Positions 12,961 through 25,840 of a DNA stretch of 64,000 bases are shown here, one piece after another (position 1 is the first letter of the stretch; every line of letters starts with the position of its first letter). Source of the DNA: Stomorhina lunata (lineage: Eukaryota > Arthropoda > Insecta > Diptera > Rhiniidae); the NCBI GenBank assembly GCA_933228675.1, contig OW121742.1:19124850-19188849 (forward strand). The letters run 5' to 3'. The notes under the pieces are model-generated. The model had not been told where the DNA came from. It saw only the letters and a list, made by a program, of their open reading frames with translations, and did no database searches. Position numbers and translations under genes: made by a program.

Positions 12961-15900
12961 GTTTTCTGTAGAAAAAATTTTCGTTAAAAAAATTTTTCTA
13001 TAGAAAAATTTTCGTTAAAAAAATTTTTCTATAGAAAAATTTTCGTTAAAAAAATTTTTCTATAGAAAAATTTTCGTTAAAAAAATTTTTCTATAGAAAA
13101 ATTTTCGTTAAAAAAATTTTTCTATAGAAAAATTTTTGTTAAAAAAATTTTTCTATAGAAAAATTTTCGTTAAAAAAATTTTTCTATAGAAAAATTTTCG
13201 TTAAAAAAATTTTTCTATAGAAAAATTTTCGTTAAAAAAATTTTTCTATAGAAAAATTTTCGTTAAAAAAATTTTTCTATAGAAAAATTTTCGTTAAAAA
13301 AATTTTTCTATAGAAAAATTTTCGTTAAAAAAATTTTTCTATAGAAAAATTTTCGTTAAAAAAATTTTTCTATAGAAAAATTTTCGTTAAAAAAATTTTT
13401 CTATAGAAAAATTTTCGTTAAAAAAATTTTTCTATAGAAAAATTTTCGTTAAAAAAATTTTTCTATAGAAAAATTTTCGTTAAAAAAATTTTTCTATAGA
13501 AAAATTTTCGTTAAAAAAATTTTTCTATAGAAAAATTTTCGTTAAAAAAATTTTTCTATAGAAAAATTTTCGTTAAAAAAATTTTTCTATAGAAAAATTT
13601 TCGTTAAAAAAATTTTTCTATAGAAAAATTTTCGTTAAAAAAATTTTTCTATAGAAAAATTTTCGTTAAAAAAATTTTTCTATAGAAAAATTTTCGTTAA
13701 AAAAATTTTTCTATAGAAAAATTTTCGTTAAAAAAATTTTTCTATAGAAAAATTTTCGTTAAAAAAATTTTTCTATAGAAAAATTTTCGTTAAAAAAATT
13801 TTTCTATAGAAAAATTTTCGTTAAAAAAATTTTTCTATAGAAAAATTTTCGTTAAAAAAATTTTTCTATAGAAAAATTTTCGTTAAAAAAATTTTTCTAT
13901 AGAAAAATTTTCGTTAAAAAAATTTTTCTATAGAAAAATTTTCGTTAAAAAAATTTTTCTATAGAAAAATTTTCGTTAAAAAAATTTTTCTATAGAAAAA
14001 TTTTCGTTAAAAAAATTTTTCTATAGAAAAATTTTCGTTAAAAAAATTTTTCTATAGAAAAATTTTCGTTAAAAAAATTTTTCTATAGAAAAATTTTCGT
14101 TAAAAAAATTTTTCTATAGAAAAATTTTCGTTAAAAAAATTTTTCTATAGAAAAATTTTCGTTAAAAAAATTTTTCTATAGAAAAATTTTCGTTAAAAAA
14201 ATTTTTCTATAGAAAAATTTTCGTTAAAAAAATTTTTCTATAGAAAAATTTTCGTTAAAAAAATTTTTCTATAGAAAAATTTTCGTTAAAAAAATTTTTC
14301 TATAGAAAAATTTTCGTTAAAAAAATTTTTCTATAGAAAAATTTTCGTTAAAAAAATTTTTCTATAGAAAAATTTTCGTTAAAAAAATTTTTCTATAGAA
14401 AAATTTTCGTTAAAAAAATTTTTCTATAGAAAAATTTTCGTTAAAAAAATTTTTCTATAGAAAAATTTTCGTTAAAAAAATTTTTCTATAGAAAAATTTT
14501 CGTTAAAAAAATTTTTCTATAGAAAAATTTTCGTTAAAAAAATTTTTCTATAGAAAAATTTTCGTTAAAAAAATTTTTCTATAGAAAAATTTTCGTTAAA
14601 AAAATTTTTCTATAGAAAAATTTTCGTTAAAAAAATTTTTCTATAGAAAAATTTTCGTTAAAAAAATTTTTCTATAGAAAAATTTTCGTTAAAAAAATTT
14701 TTCTATAGAAAAATTTTCGTTAAAAAAATTTTTCTATAGAAAAATTTTCGTTAAAAAAATTTTTCTATAGAAAAATTTTCGTTAAAAAAATTTTTCTATA
14801 GAAAAATTTTCGTTAAAAAAATTTTTCTATAGAAAAATTTTCGTTAAAAAAATTTTTCTATAGAAAAATTTTCGTTAAAAAAATTTTTCTATAGAAAAAT
14901 TTTCGTTAAAAAATTTTTCTATAGAAAAATTTTCGTTAAAAAAATTTTTCTATAGAAAAATTTTCGTTAAAAAAATTATTCTATAGAAAAATTTTCGTTA
15001 AAAAAATTTTTCTATAGAAAAATTTTGGTTAAAAAAATTTTTCTATAGAAAAATTTTCGTTAAAAAAATTTTTCTATAGAAAAATTTTCGTTAAAAAATT
15101 TTTTCTATAGAAAAATTTTCGTTAAAAAAATTTTTCTATAGAAAAATTTTCGTTAAAAAAATTTTTCTATAGAAAAATTTTCGTTAAAAAAATTTTTCTA
15201 TAGAAAAATTTTCGTTAAAAAAATTATTCTATAGAAAAATTTTCGTTAAAAAAATTTTTCTATAGAAAAATTTTGGTTAAAAAAATTTTTCTATAGAAAA
15301 ATTTTCGTTAAAAAAATTTTTCTATAGAAAAATTTTCGTTAAAAAATTTTTTCTATAGAAAAATTTTCGTTAAAAAAATTTTTCTATAGAAAAATTTTCG
15401 TTAAAAAAATTTTTCTATAGAAAAATTTTCGTTAAAAAAATTTTTCTATAGAAAAATTTTCGTTAAAAAAATTTTTCTATAGAAAAATTTTCGTTAAAAA
15501 AATTTTTCTATAGAAAAATTTTCGTTAAAAAAATTTTTCTATAGAAAAATTTTCGTTAAAAAAATTTTTCTATAGAAAAATTTTCGTTAAAAAAATTTTT
15601 CTATAGAAAAATTTTCGTTAAAAAAATTTTTCTATAGAAAAATTTTCGTTAAAAAAATTTTTCTATAGAAAAATTTTCGTTAAAAAAATTTTTCTATAGA
15701 AAAATTTTCGTTAAAAAAATTTTTCTATAGAAAAATTTTCGTTAAAAAAATTTTTCTATAGAAAAATTTTCGTTAAAAAAATTTTTCTATAGAAAAATTT
15801 TCGTTAAAAAAATTTTTCTATAGAAAAATTTTCGTTAAAAAAATTATTCTATAGAAAAATTTTCGTTAAAAAAATTTTTCTATAGAAAAATTTTGGTTAA

Positions 15901-17473
15901 AAAAATTTTTCTATAGAAAAATTTTCGTTAAAAAAATTTTTCTATAGAAAAATTTTCGTTAAAAAATTTTTTCTATAGAAAAATTTTCGTTAAAAAAATT
16001 TTTCTATAGAAAAATTTTCGTTAAAAAAATTTTTCTATAGAAAAATTTTCGTTAAAAAAATTTTTCTATAGAAAAATTTTCGTTAAAAAAATTTTTCTAT
16101 AGAAAAATTTTCGTTAAAAAAATTTTTCTATAGAAAAATTTTCGTTAAAAAAATTTTTCTATAGAAAAATTTTCGTTAAAAAAATTTTTCTATAGAAAAA
16201 TTTTCGTTAAAAAAATTTTTCTATAGAAAAATTTTCGTTAAAAAAATTTTTCTATAGAAAAATTTTCGTTAAAAAAATTTTTCTATAGAAAAATTTTCGT
16301 TAAAAAAATTTTACTATAGAAAAATTTTCGTTAAAAAAATTTTTCTATAGAAAAATTTTCGTTAAAAAAATTTTACTATAGAAAAATTTTCGTTAAAAAA
16401 ATTTTTCTATAGAAAAATTTTTGTTAAAAAAATTTTTCTATAGAAAAATTTTCGTTAAAAAAATTTTTCTATAGAAAAATTTTCGTTAAAAAAATTTTTC
16501 TATAGAAAAATTTTCGTTAAAAAAATTTTTCTATAGAAAAATTTTCGTTAAAAAAATTTTTCTATAGAAAAATTTTCGTTAAAAAAATTTTTCTATAGAA
16601 AAATTTTCGTTAAAAAAATGTTTCTATAGAAAAATTTTCGTTAAAAAAATTTTTCTACAGAAAAATTTTCGTTAAAAAAATTTTTCTATAGAAAAATTTT
16701 CATTAAAAAAATTTTTCTATAGAAAAATTTTCGTTAAAAAAATTTTTCTATAGAAAAATTTTCGTTAAAAAAATTTTTCTATAGAAAAATTTTCGTTAAA
16801 AAAATTTTTCTATAGAAAAATTTTCGTTAAAAAAATTTTTCTGTAGAAAAATTTTCGTTAAAAAAATTTTTCTATAGAAAAATTTTCGTTAAAAAAATTT
16901 TTCTATAGAAAAATTTTCGTTAAAAAAATTTTTCTATAGAAAAATTTTCGTTAAAAAAATTTTTCTATAGAAAAATTTTCGTTAAAAAAATTTTTCTATA
17001 GAAAAATTTTCGTTAAAAAAATTTTTCTATAGAAAAATTTTCGTTAAAAAAATTTTTCTATAGAAAAATTTTCGTTAAAAAAATTTTTCTATAGAAAAAT
17101 TTTCGTTAAAAAAATTTTTCTATAGAAAAATTTTCGTTAAAAAAATTTTTCTATAGAAAAATTTTCGTTAAAAAAATTTTTCTATAGAAAAATTTTCGTT
17201 AAAAAAATTTTTCTATAGAAAAATTTTCGTTAAAAAAATTTTTCTATAGAAAAATTTTCGTTAAAAAAATTTTTCTATAGAAAAATTTTCGTTAAAAAAA
17301 TTTTTCTATAGAAAAATTTTCGTTAAAAAAATTTTTCTATAGAAAAATTTTCGTTAAAAAAATTTTTCTATAGAAAAATTTTCGTTAAAAAAATTTTTCT
17401 ATAGAAAAATTTTCGTTAAAAAAATTTTTCTATAGAAAAATTTTCGTTAAAAAAATTTTTCTATAGAAAAATT
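12961..17473 (+). repeat. Family B 31-bp satellite, left part (about 145 monomers)
   Basis: Highly uniform monomers of palindrome AATTTTTCTATAGAAAAATT plus linker TTCGTTAAAAA (20+11=31 bp). The repeat advances exactly 62 bp per two monomers over most of its length. Rare variants (TTATTCT, TTTTGGTT, and a shifted A/T run) recur as a linked set at 14976, 15224 and 15844, that is 248 and 620 bp apart, exact multiples of 31. It is interrupted at 17473 by the copia element and resumes in phase at 22116. Confidence 0.97.
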
Positions 17474-17639
17474 TATTGTTAGAAATTTATTTAATAGACT
17501 ACTGAAAATTATGTTATACAAAATATTCAAAGACAACATAATTTAAAATATTAACTTGAATAGTTTTTAAGTACAGGAGTAGAAATTAGGATATTATATA
17601 AATTGAAATATTATATAAATTACATTCACATTTTCAACA
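17474..17639 (-). repeat. 3' LTR of the copia element
   Basis: 166 bp, identical by eye to the copy at 21950-22115. On the minus strand it begins TGTTGAAAATG and contains AATAAA (plus-strand 17486-17491) as a likely polyadenylation signal close to its end. The conventional TG...CA boundary would give 17477-17639; including the outer three bases (TAT on plus) gives the version that leaves a perfect target duplication. Confidence 0.93.
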
Positions 17640-17647
17640 CTCTCCCT
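17640..17647 (-). other. Polypurine tract of the copia element
   Basis: Minus strand AGGGAGAG directly abuts the TGTTG start of the 3' LTR. This is the expected place and composition for the plus-strand DNA primer in LTR retrotransposon replication. Confidence 0.8.
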
Positions 17648-17757
17648 GAATGAATTTATCTATAATATCCATACTTTCTCATGTACTCATTACATAATTA
17701 AAATCATAAATACAAATAATATTTCATATCATTTTTAATGAATATACAAACAAAAGG

Positions 17758-20700
17758 TTAATAAAGACCAAATTTATTTCTGAAATACTCCAACTTCTGG
17801 GGTGTTACAGCTTTTGTAAATATATCTGCTACCATCTCATTTGTTGAAATATATTTAAGAATTACTTCTTTATCATCCACCTTTTGTCGTATGAACTTTG
17901 ATTTTATATCGACATGCTTAGTCCTCGGAGAATAATTATGATTCAAAGCAACTTGAATAGCACCTTTATTATCACAATATATAATAGCACCGACTTTGAA
18001 TTTTGGGTTAAGTTCTTCTTCTAATCGTTTTAACCAAACCGATTCTTGAATAGCAGCAGTAAGCGACATAAATTCTGCTTCTGTAGAAGATAAAGCGACA
18101 GTCTTCTGCTTCTTAGTATTCCAAGAAATCGCACCAGATTGATAAACAAAAACATAACCCGTAGTGGATTGGCGATCATCTAAATTTCCAGCCCAATCAG
18201 CATCGCAATATCCACAAATTTCTTCATTAGGCTTCTTTTCATAAACGATTCCTTTATTTATTGTTCCTTTTAGATATCTCATTATTCTTTTTACAGCTTC
18301 CCAATGGGCTCTCCCTGGATTAGTACTGTATCGACTTAGAGTATTCACAGCATAACAAATATCAGGACGCGATATTTGAGCTGCATACAGTAAACATCCT
18401 ATAGCTTGCATATACGGTACTTTTGACATTTCCTTCTTGCTTTCATCATCTTCGGGGCACATATCTTTCGTTAGTTTCTGGTTATAATCAATTGGAATTG
18501 ATGTTGGGTTGCAGTCGTCCATACCAAAACGTTTTAATACATCCGAAAGATATTTGGTTTGATCAATTTTTATTTTATTATTTAATCTTCTAATTCTTAT
18601 TCCAAGAATTAATGAAGCTTCTCCCATGTCTTTCATCTTAAATTTGCTATTAAGCTTTTTCTTGACAGTTTCAATCAGGTTTAAATTGTTCGAAAATATT
18701 AAAATATCATCTACGTATATGGCTAAATATAATATCTCATCATTTGAAACTTTATAATAAATGCATTGGTCCACTTCACTTCTTATTAATCCCATGTTTA
18801 GTAATTCACTATTTAAAGTTTCATTCCATACTCTACCAGATTGTTTAAGTCCATAAATTGATCTTTGCAGTTTACATACTTTATTTGTACCATCATCAAA
18901 AAGTTCAGGTTGTTCCATATATACTGTTTCTTTTAGGGAACCATTCAAATAAGCACATACGGCGTCCATTTGGTGAATGTGCATGTCGTATTTCACAGCT
19001 AATGCTAATAAATATCGAATAGAAACATACCTGACAACTGGAGAATAGGTTTCATTAAAGTCTATTCCCTCTCGTTGAGTAAACCCCTTTGCCACCAATC
19101 TAGCTTTCCATCTCAATGGGTTGCCGTGTTCGTCAAGTTTTGTCTTAAAAACCCATTTTGACTTTACTGCCTTTTTACCATGTGGGAGATCTGTAAGTAC
19201 CCATGTTTTATTTTCATGTAAGGACTTGAACTCTTCCTTCATAGCTATCTTCCACTTATTGGCATCTTCAGAAAACATAGCGTCTTGAACAGTCGTCGGA
19301 TCATTTGATACAAATTGCATCGCACAAAAGTTTTGGGAATTTTGAACCTTACTTGCCAACCTTTCTGATCTTCGCACTCCACTTGTTGATGGTAAATTAT
19401 TTTCCTCATAACGGCTTGGAGCCCATTCGTTTTCATCAACCTCCATTGGAATAGGTAAAGAACTTGACCATTCAACCGATTCATCATAAACACTTAATTC
19501 TGTTTCATCCAACGAAATCTCAGAATCTTGAAGTGAATTATTTTCAACTATTTCTAAATCACTACTTCTATCGGAATTTAAATCTTGTGATGTCAATTCA
19601 ATACGGCTATTGCTCTCCCCTGAATTGACATTTTCACTTTGTAAAAAATCAGTATAGTAAAACTCTTCGTTTCTCTTCAGATTTGGCTTACTTTGTTCTA
19701 GAAACACGACATCTCGACTTATAATTATACTTTCATTTTCTGGATTGAATATCCTGTAGGCCTTGCTTTCTGAACTATATCCAACCATTATGCCCTCAGT
19801 TGACTTTGGATCTAATTTGTAACGTTTCTCTTTAGGAGTATGAACCAACGCTGGGCAACCGAACACTCTCAAATGTTTTAAATTTGAACGACGACCAGAC
19901 CAGATTTCCTCAGGACTAAGATCTTGATCACGACAAGGAATTCTATTTATTAAATAACAAGCTGTATTTGCAGCTTCCGCCCAGAATCTATTATCTAAAC
20001 CGCTATCTATTAGCATACATCGTACTCGTTCAATTATCGTTCGATTTAACCTTTCTGCTACACCATTTTGTTCAGGTGTGTAAACACACGTCTTTTGATG
20101 AGTTATTCCACTGTTTTTCAAAAATATTGAAAACTGCTTACTTAAATACTCGCCTCCATTATCTGTTCGAAGTACTTTAATTTTCTTAGAACACTGGTTT
20201 TCTGCATTATTTTTGAATTCCACAAAAGTATTGAAAACATCAGATTTATTTTTTAATGGGTAAGCGAAAACTTTTCGTGAATAGTCATCAATAAACGTCA
20301 CTAGGAATCTTGATCCAGCAAAAGAACTGTTTTTTAGTGGCCCGATTACGTCCGAATGTACCAGCTGGAGTAAATCAGTGGCTCTAGTTCCTTCTTCTCT
20401 GGTTGGCTTCCGTGTTTGCTTTCCTTTTAAACATATAACACAAGGTTCACTTGCTTCTACCTCAAAATTAACACCAAAATTAGATTTCTTAACATCCACT
20501 AAATTCTTGTTGCAAATATGTCCCATTCTTCTATGCCAAAGAGCAAAATTTTTTGTAGTTAAAAAGGATTTATTATTTTGTATCTTCATTTCTGTTTTGA
20601 TTTGGTAAAGGTCATTCACAACTTCGGCTTTTGCTACCATGAATCCATTTTCATCAAAAATTTTGCACCAATTCTTTTCAAATATTACCTTTTTTCCACT

Positions 20701-21762
20701 GTCGACCATTTGTTTCACCGATAATAAATTTGCACATAAATTCGGAACAAATTCAACATTTTTCACAATAACATCATTTCTATTTTCACCAAGTATATTT
20801 AATTTTACATCACCAACACATTCTACATTTAATTCACTATTGTTTGCAATAATCACCTTTTTATTTTCAATTGGTTTCTTATTAAACATAAAATCATTAA
20901 AATTCACCATATGATTACTTGCACCGCTATCAACGATCCAATAAACAAATTTATTTCCGTTTCTTGCTTGGTTTTGATGAATATTCCGGACCTGCATACA
21001 TTTGCTTGTTGATGCCATTAATGATGAATCTTGTTGTCTATTTTTATTTTTATTAAATTTATTGAAGTTTTTATTTTTATCATCACTGTTGTTCCTGATT
21101 CTGGTTTGACAATTTTTTGAAATGTGTCCAAATTGTTTACATTTGTAGCACTGAATTGGATTCTTCTTATTAGTTTCTTTGGAATACAACGCTCCTTCTC
21201 TATTTGTTTTATCATCAAACTTGGTGTCTTGTAACAAGAGATTTTTAACCATGTCGACCGTCAATTTTTCTTTTGAATTTTCGACAGCCATTACCAATGA
21301 CTTGTATTCCTCCGGTAATCCAGCTAACATCAATGAAGCCGTCAACTCATCGTCTATATTTAGACCCGCATTACGTACCTTGATAGCAAGAATTACTAAC
21401 TCATTCACATATTTTTGGACAGAATTGAAATTTTCCATTTTCATATTCACTAATTGCTTTAGGAGTTCTACTTTTCTCGTCAGCCCGTTATCCTCGTACG
21501 CTTTCATTAATGCATCCCATGCTTCTTTTGCCGTCTTAGCTGTGGCAATATGTCCATAATTTGAGGGATCAATCATTAAAGTTATTTCAGCCAAAGCACG
21601 TTCATTTAAAATAGAGTCTTCTTGGTTATCACTTACGCCTCTTTCAACAACAGTCCAACAGCCTTTGATGACCAAACATGATCTTGCTTGCCTTTTCCAG
21701 ACATCAAAATTTTCTCGACCTTTTAGCCTATCGAGAGCAAATCCAGCAGGAAGGTTTGTCAT
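17758..21762 (-). CDS. gag-pol: Copia-type Gag-protease-integrase-RT-RNase H polyprotein
   Basis: A single 1,334-residue frame with the copia gene order. An N-terminal Gag region (about 1-200) is followed by a CCHC zinc knuckle, C205-x2-C208-x4-H213-x4-C218. The aspartic protease motif DSGA is at 278-281. A pre-integrase region (about 400-450, with WHRRMGH) leads into integrase, with a candidate catalytic triad D471, D534 and E570; 35 residues separate the last two. Reverse transcriptase follows, with D933 and the YVDD box at 1016-1019, then RNase H with D1187, STEAEF at 1226-1231 and D1264. No frameshift or internal stop separates Gag from Pol. In Drosophila copia a spliced RNA makes extra Gag; I did not identify such a splice here. 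The start lies 187 nt inside the 5' LTR. All expected catalytic motifs are present, so the protein is probably functional. Confidence 0.97.
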   Translation of the reverse strand: MTNLPAGFALDRLKGRENFDVWKRQARSCLVIKGCWTVVERGVSDNQEDSILNERALAEITLMIDPSNYGHIATAKTAKEAWDALMKAYEDNGLTRKVELLKQLVNMKMENFNSVQKYVNELVILAIKVRNAGLNIDDELTASLMLAGLPEEYKSLVMAVENSKEKLTVDMVKNLLLQDTKFDDKTNREGALYSKETNKKNPIQCYKCKQFGHISKNCQTRIRNNSDDKNKNFNKFNKNKNRQQDSSLMASTSKCMQVRNIHQNQARNGNKFVYWIVDSGASNHMVNFNDFMFNKKPIENKKVIIANNSELNVECVGDVKLNILGENRNDVIVKNVEFVPNLCANLLSVKQMVDSGKKVIFEKNWCKIFDENGFMVAKAEVVNDLYQIKTEMKIQNNKSFLTTKNFALWHRRMGHICNKNLVDVKKSNFGVNFEVEASEPCVICLKGKQTRKPTREEGTRATDLLQLVHSDVIGPLKNSSFAGSRFLVTFIDDYSRKVFAYPLKNKSDVFNTFVEFKNNAENQCSKKIKVLRTDNGGEYLSKQFSIFLKNSGITHQKTCVYTPEQNGVAERLNRTIIERVRCMLIDSGLDNRFWAEAANTACYLINRIPCRDQDLSPEEIWSGRRSNLKHLRVFGCPALVHTPKEKRYKLDPKSTEGIMVGYSSESKAYRIFNPENESIIISRDVVFLEQSKPNLKRNEEFYYTDFLQSENVNSGESNSRIELTSQDLNSDRSSDLEIVENNSLQDSEISLDETELSVYDESVEWSSSLPIPMEVDENEWAPSRYEENNLPSTSGVRRSERLASKVQNSQNFCAMQFVSNDPTTVQDAMFSEDANKWKIAMKEEFKSLHENKTWVLTDLPHGKKAVKSKWVFKTKLDEHGNPLRWKARLVAKGFTQREGIDFNETYSPVVRYVSIRYLLALAVKYDMHIHQMDAVCAYLNGSLKETVYMEQPELFDDGTNKVCKLQRSIYGLKQSGRVWNETLNSELLNMGLIRSEVDQCIYYKVSNDEILYLAIYVDDILIFSNNLNLIETVKKKLNSKFKMKDMGEASLILGIRIRRLNNKIKIDQTKYLSDVLKRFGMDDCNPTSIPIDYNQKLTKDMCPEDDESKKEMSKVPYMQAIGCLLYAAQISRPDICYAVNTLSRYSTNPGRAHWEAVKRIMRYLKGTINKGIVYEKKPNEEICGYCDADWAGNLDDRQSTTGYVFVYQSGAISWNTKKQKTVALSSTEAEFMSLTAAIQESVWLKRLEEELNPKFKVGAIIYCDNKGAIQVALNHNYSPRTKHVDIKSKFIRQKVDDKEVILKYISTNEMVADIFTKAVTPQKLEYFRNKFGLY

Positions 21763-21938
21763 CTTTCACAATTATTCACTGTTATCACTGTTTTACAATT
21801 ATTAACACGCGTTTGTAATTTCTTTTATTTCGAATTCAACGCGTTATACGAAATATTGAAAAATTTTCTTTTTCAATTTTTTTTTATTTTCAAATAATTT
21901 TTTTAATTTTCAAAATTATTTTTTCAGGCGTGACTTAA

Positions 21939-21949
21939 GGCCCATAACC
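21939..21949 (-). other. Primer-binding site, initiator tRNA-Met (half-tRNA type)
   Basis: Minus strand GGTTATGGGCC lies directly inside the 5' LTR. Its complement, GGCCCATAACC, matches the anticodon-arm region of insect initiator tRNA-Met. Drosophila copia is known to prime from a 5' half of this tRNA rather than its 3' end. This places the element in the copia lineage proper. Confidence 0.88.
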
Positions 21950-22115
21950 TATTGTTAGAAATTTATTTAATAGACTACTGAAAATTATGTTATACAAAAT
22001 ATTCAAAGACAACATAATTTAAAATATTAACTTGAATAGTTTTTAAGTACAGGAGTAGAAATTAGGATATTATATAAATTGAAATATTATATAAATTACA
22101 TTCACATTTTCAACA
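21950..22115 (-). repeat. 5' LTR of the copia element
   Basis: 166 bp, identical by eye to 17474-17639. On the minus strand, two near-repeats of TTTATATAATAT (plus-strand about 22068-22097) are candidate TATA elements, and AATAAA lies near the end (plus 21962-21967). It is short for an LTR, but within the range of copia-group elements. Confidence 0.93.
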
Positions 22116-23275
22116 AAATTTTCGTTAAAAAAATTTTTCTATAGAAAAATTTTCGTTAAAAAAATTTTTCTATAGAAAAATTTTCGTTAAAAAAATTTTT
22201 CTATAGAAAAATTTTCGTTAAAAAAATTTTTCTATAGAAAAATTTTCGTTAAAAAAATTTTTCTATAGAAAAATTTTCGTTAAAAAAATTTTTCTATAGA
22301 AAAATTTTCGTTAAAAAAATTTTTCTATAGAAAAATTTTCGTTAAAAAAATTTTTCTATAGAAAAATTTTCGTTAAAAAAATTTTTCTATAGAAAAATTT
22401 TCGTTAAAAAAATTTTTCTATAGAAAAATTTTCGTTAAAAAAATTTTTCTATAGAAAAATTTTCGTTAAAAAAATTTTTCTATAGAAAAATTTTCGTTAA
22501 AAAAATTTTTCTATAGAAAAATTTTCGTTAAAAAAATTTTTCTATAGAAAAATTTTCGTTAAAAAAATTTTTCTATAGAAAAATTTTCGTTAAAAAAATT
22601 ATTCTATAGAAAAATTTTCGTTAAAAAAATTTTTCTATAGAAAAATTTTGGTTAAAAAAATTTTTCTATAGAAAAATTTTCGTTAAAAAAATTTTTCTAT
22701 AGAAAAATTTTCGTTAAAAAAATTTTTCTATAGAAAAATTTTCGTTAAAAAAATTTTTCTATAGAAAAATTTTCGTTAAAAAAATTTTTCTATAGAAAAA
22801 TTTTCGTTAAAAAAATTTTTCTATAGAAAAATTTTCGTTAAAAAAATTTTTCTATAGAAAAATTTTCGTTAAAAAAATTTTTCTATAGAAAAATTTTCGT
22901 TAAAAAAATTTTTCTATAGAAAAATTTTCGTTAAAAAAATTTTTCTATAGAAAAATTTTCGTTAAAAAAATTTTTCTATAGAAAAATTTTCGTTAAAAAA
23001 ATTTTTCTATAGAAAAATTTTCGTTAAAAAAATTTTTCTATAGAAAAATTTTCGTTAAAAATTTTATTCTACAGAAAAATTTTCGTTAAAAGTTTTATTC
23101 TACAGAAAAATTTTCGTTAAAAATTTTATTCTACAGAAAAATTTTCGTTAAAAAAATTTTTCTATTGAAAAATGTTCGTTAAAAAAATTTTTCTATAGAA
23201 AAATTTTCGTTAAAAATTTTATTCTACAGAAAAATTTTAGTTAAAAAAAAAATTTCTATAGAAAAATTTTATCCA
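22116..23275 (+). repeat. Family B 31-bp satellite, right part (about 37 monomers)
   Basis: Continuation of the 12961-17473 array after the copia insertion, with the same monomer. The linked TTATTCT/TTTTGGTT pair recurs here at 22599 and 22650 with the same 51-bp spacing as in the left part. Monomers from about 23050 to 23275 diverge (TTTATTCTACAG variants), marking the right edge. Confidence 0.96.
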
Positions 23276-23999
23276 GAAAAAAATGTTCGACAATTTTTTT
23301 TTTTTTTTTTAATTTTCGACTATTTTTATAAATTAAAAAGGAAAAAATCAGAATAACTAACAAACACAAATCATTCGCTTTAGCTTAAAATTTTTTGATT
23401 ATTAATAGTAGCTTAACCTTTGCTATAATTGTGAACACAGAACAAAACTTCCAACTAAATTTTACTGAAAAATCTAAGAAATAACAGACAAAACTTAAAT
23501 GAATCTCAGAAAAACTCTATCAGTTTTTTTGGTCTCCATGATTACGTGAACATGTAAAGTTGGACGAACTAAAAAATTTTAAGCAAAAACTTTAAAATCG
23601 AGACTCCACAAGTTCTAAGTTGTGGAGCCAAAAAAATGGAAAAATAAAGTTTTGCTAAATTAACATGTTTCGTTACGCATACAAAACCATAAATCTTCAA
23701 ATTTTTGAATTAAATCTAAAAAATTAAATTAAAAATAAACCTAAACAAGAAATAAGAACAATATCAAACGAATTAAATATACATATATGCAAATATTAGG
23801 ATTTAAATGGACTATTAATATTATTTTGTAACAAAGATTTTAAAACTTATGAACACGTTCTTTAGAGCACGGGGGGATGGTTGTCTTAAGGAAAATTTAA
23901 GATGATGAATGTAGCTTTACGAAAAACAGGTCATGGCTATAGATTTAATTATAATTTAAATTTATCCAAAATGAGTCAATAATGGAAAAAAATACAAAC
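23276..23999. other. A+T-rich spacer between families B and C
   Basis: Opens with a poly-T run (about 23296-23310). The rest is unique sequence with no recognised gene. Confidence 0.5.
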
Positions 24000-25840
24000 A
24001 GAATATTTTATTATAGAAAAAGTTTTTCTAAAAAAATTTTTTCTAAAAAAATTTAATCTAAAAATCTTTTCTATAGAACAAATTTCATCTGAAAAGTTTT
24101 TCTATAGAAAAAATTGTATCTGAAATGTTTTTCTATAGAAAAAATTTCATCTAAAATGTTTTTCTATAGAAAAAATTTCATCTGAAATGTTTTTCTATAG
24201 AAAAAATTTCATCTCAAATATTTTTCTATAGAAAAAATTTCATCTCAAATGTTTTTCTATAGAAAAAATTTCATCTGAAATGTTTTTCTATAGAAAAAAT
24301 TTCATCTGAAATGTTTTTCTATAGAAAAAATTTCATCTGAAATGTTTTTCTATAGAAAAAATTTCATCTGAAATGTTTTTCTATAGAAAAAATTTCATCT
24401 GAAAAGTTTTTCTATAGAAAAAATTTCATCTGAAATGTTTTTCTATAGAAAAAATTTCATCTGAAATGTTTTTCTATAGAAAAAATTTCATCTGAAATGT
24501 TTTTCTATAGAAAAAATTTCATCTGAAATGTTTTTCTATAGAAAAAATTTCATCTGAAATGTTTTTCTATAGAAAAAATTTCATCTGAAATGTTTTTCTA
24601 TAGAAAAAATTTCATCTGAAATGTTTTTCTATAGAAAAAATTTCATCTGAAATGTTTTTCTATAGAAAAAATTTCATCTGAAATGTTTTTCTATAGAAAA
24701 AATTTCATCTGAAATGTTTTTCTATAGAAAAAATTTCATCTGAAATGTTTTTCTATAGAAAAAATTTCATCTGAAATGTTTTTCTATAGAAAAAATTTCA
24801 TCTGAAATGTTTTTCTATAGAAAAAATTTCATCTGAAATGTTTTTCTATAGAAAAAATTTCATCTGAAATGTTTTTCTATAGAAAAAATTTCATCTGAAA
24901 TGTTTTTCTATAGAAAAAATTTCATCTGAAATGTTTTTCTATAGAAAAAATTTCATCTGAAATGTTTTTCTATAGAAAAAATTTCATCTGAAATGTTTTT
25001 CTATAGAAAAAATTTCATCTGAAATGTTTTTCTATAGAAAAAATTTCATCTGAAATGTTTTTCTATAGAAAAAATTTCATCTGAAATGTTTTTCTATAGA
25101 AAAAATTTCATCTGAAATGTTTTTCTATAGAAAAAATTTCATCTGAAATGTTTTTCTATAGAAAAAATTTCATCTGAAATGTTTTTCTATAGAAAAAATT
25201 TCATCTGAAATGTTTTTCTATAGAAAAAATTTCATCTGAAATGTTTTTCTATAGAAAAAATTTCATCTGAAATGTTTTTCTATAGAAAAAATTTCATCTG
25301 AAACGTTTTTCTATAGAAAAAATTTCATCTGAAATGTTTCTCTATAGAAAAAATTTCATCTGAAATGTTTTTCTATAGAAAAAATTTCATCTGAAATGTT
25401 TTTCTATAGAAAAAATTTCATCTGAAATGTTTTTCTATAGAAAAAATTTTATCTGAAATGTTTTTCTATAGAAAAAATTTCATCTGAAATGTTTTTCTAT
25501 AGAAAAAATTTCATGTGAAATGTTTTTCTATAGAAAAAATTTCATGTGAAATGTTTTTCTATAGAAAAAATTTCATCTGAAATGTTTTTCTATAGAAAAA
25601 ATTTCATCTGCAATGTTTTTCTGTAGAAAAAATTTCATCTGAAATGTTTTTCTGTAGAAAAAATTTCATTTGAAAAGTTTTTCTATAGAAAAAATTTTAT
25701 TTGAAAAGTTGTTCTATAGAAAAAATTTCATTTGAAAAGTTTTTCTATAGAAAAAATTTCATTTGAAAAGTTTTTCTATAGAAAAAAATTCATTTGAAAT
25801 GTTTTACTATAGTTATAGTTTTCTATAAGTTTTGGAATAA
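24000..25840 (+). repeat. Family C 31-bp satellite (about 56 monomers)
   Basis: Very uniform monomers of GTTTTTCTATAGAAAAAA plus linker TTTCATCTGAAAT (18+13=31 bp). The ends (24000-24120 and 25670-25840) are diverged, and the right end shows a TTTCATTTGAAAA variant. Confidence 0.97.

Larger units (their letters stand above)
17474..22115 (-). mobile_element. Full-length copia-type LTR retrotransposon
   Basis: A 4.64-kb Ty1/copia (Pseudoviridae-type) element on the minus strand, inserted in the family B satellite. It has two identical short LTRs, a primer-binding site matching the interior of initiator tRNA-Met, one uninterrupted gag-pol frame, and a purine-rich tract next to the 3' LTR. It is flanked by a 5-bp duplication, AAATT, at 17469-17473 and 22116-22120; removing the element and one copy of AAATT restores a perfect satellite monomer (CTATAGAAAAATTTTCG). 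Identical LTRs, an open frame and a perfect target duplication point to a very recent insertion that may still be active. Confidence 0.97.

Noticed and set aside
19245..21559. Several frames of 66-126 codons overlapping the copia gene
   Set aside because: Shadows of the polyprotein in other frames.
12961..23275. Regular repeats separated by short linkers, considered as a CRISPR-like array
   Set aside because: Linkers are identical between monomers rather than unique, the setting is eukaryotic, and no cas genes exist.
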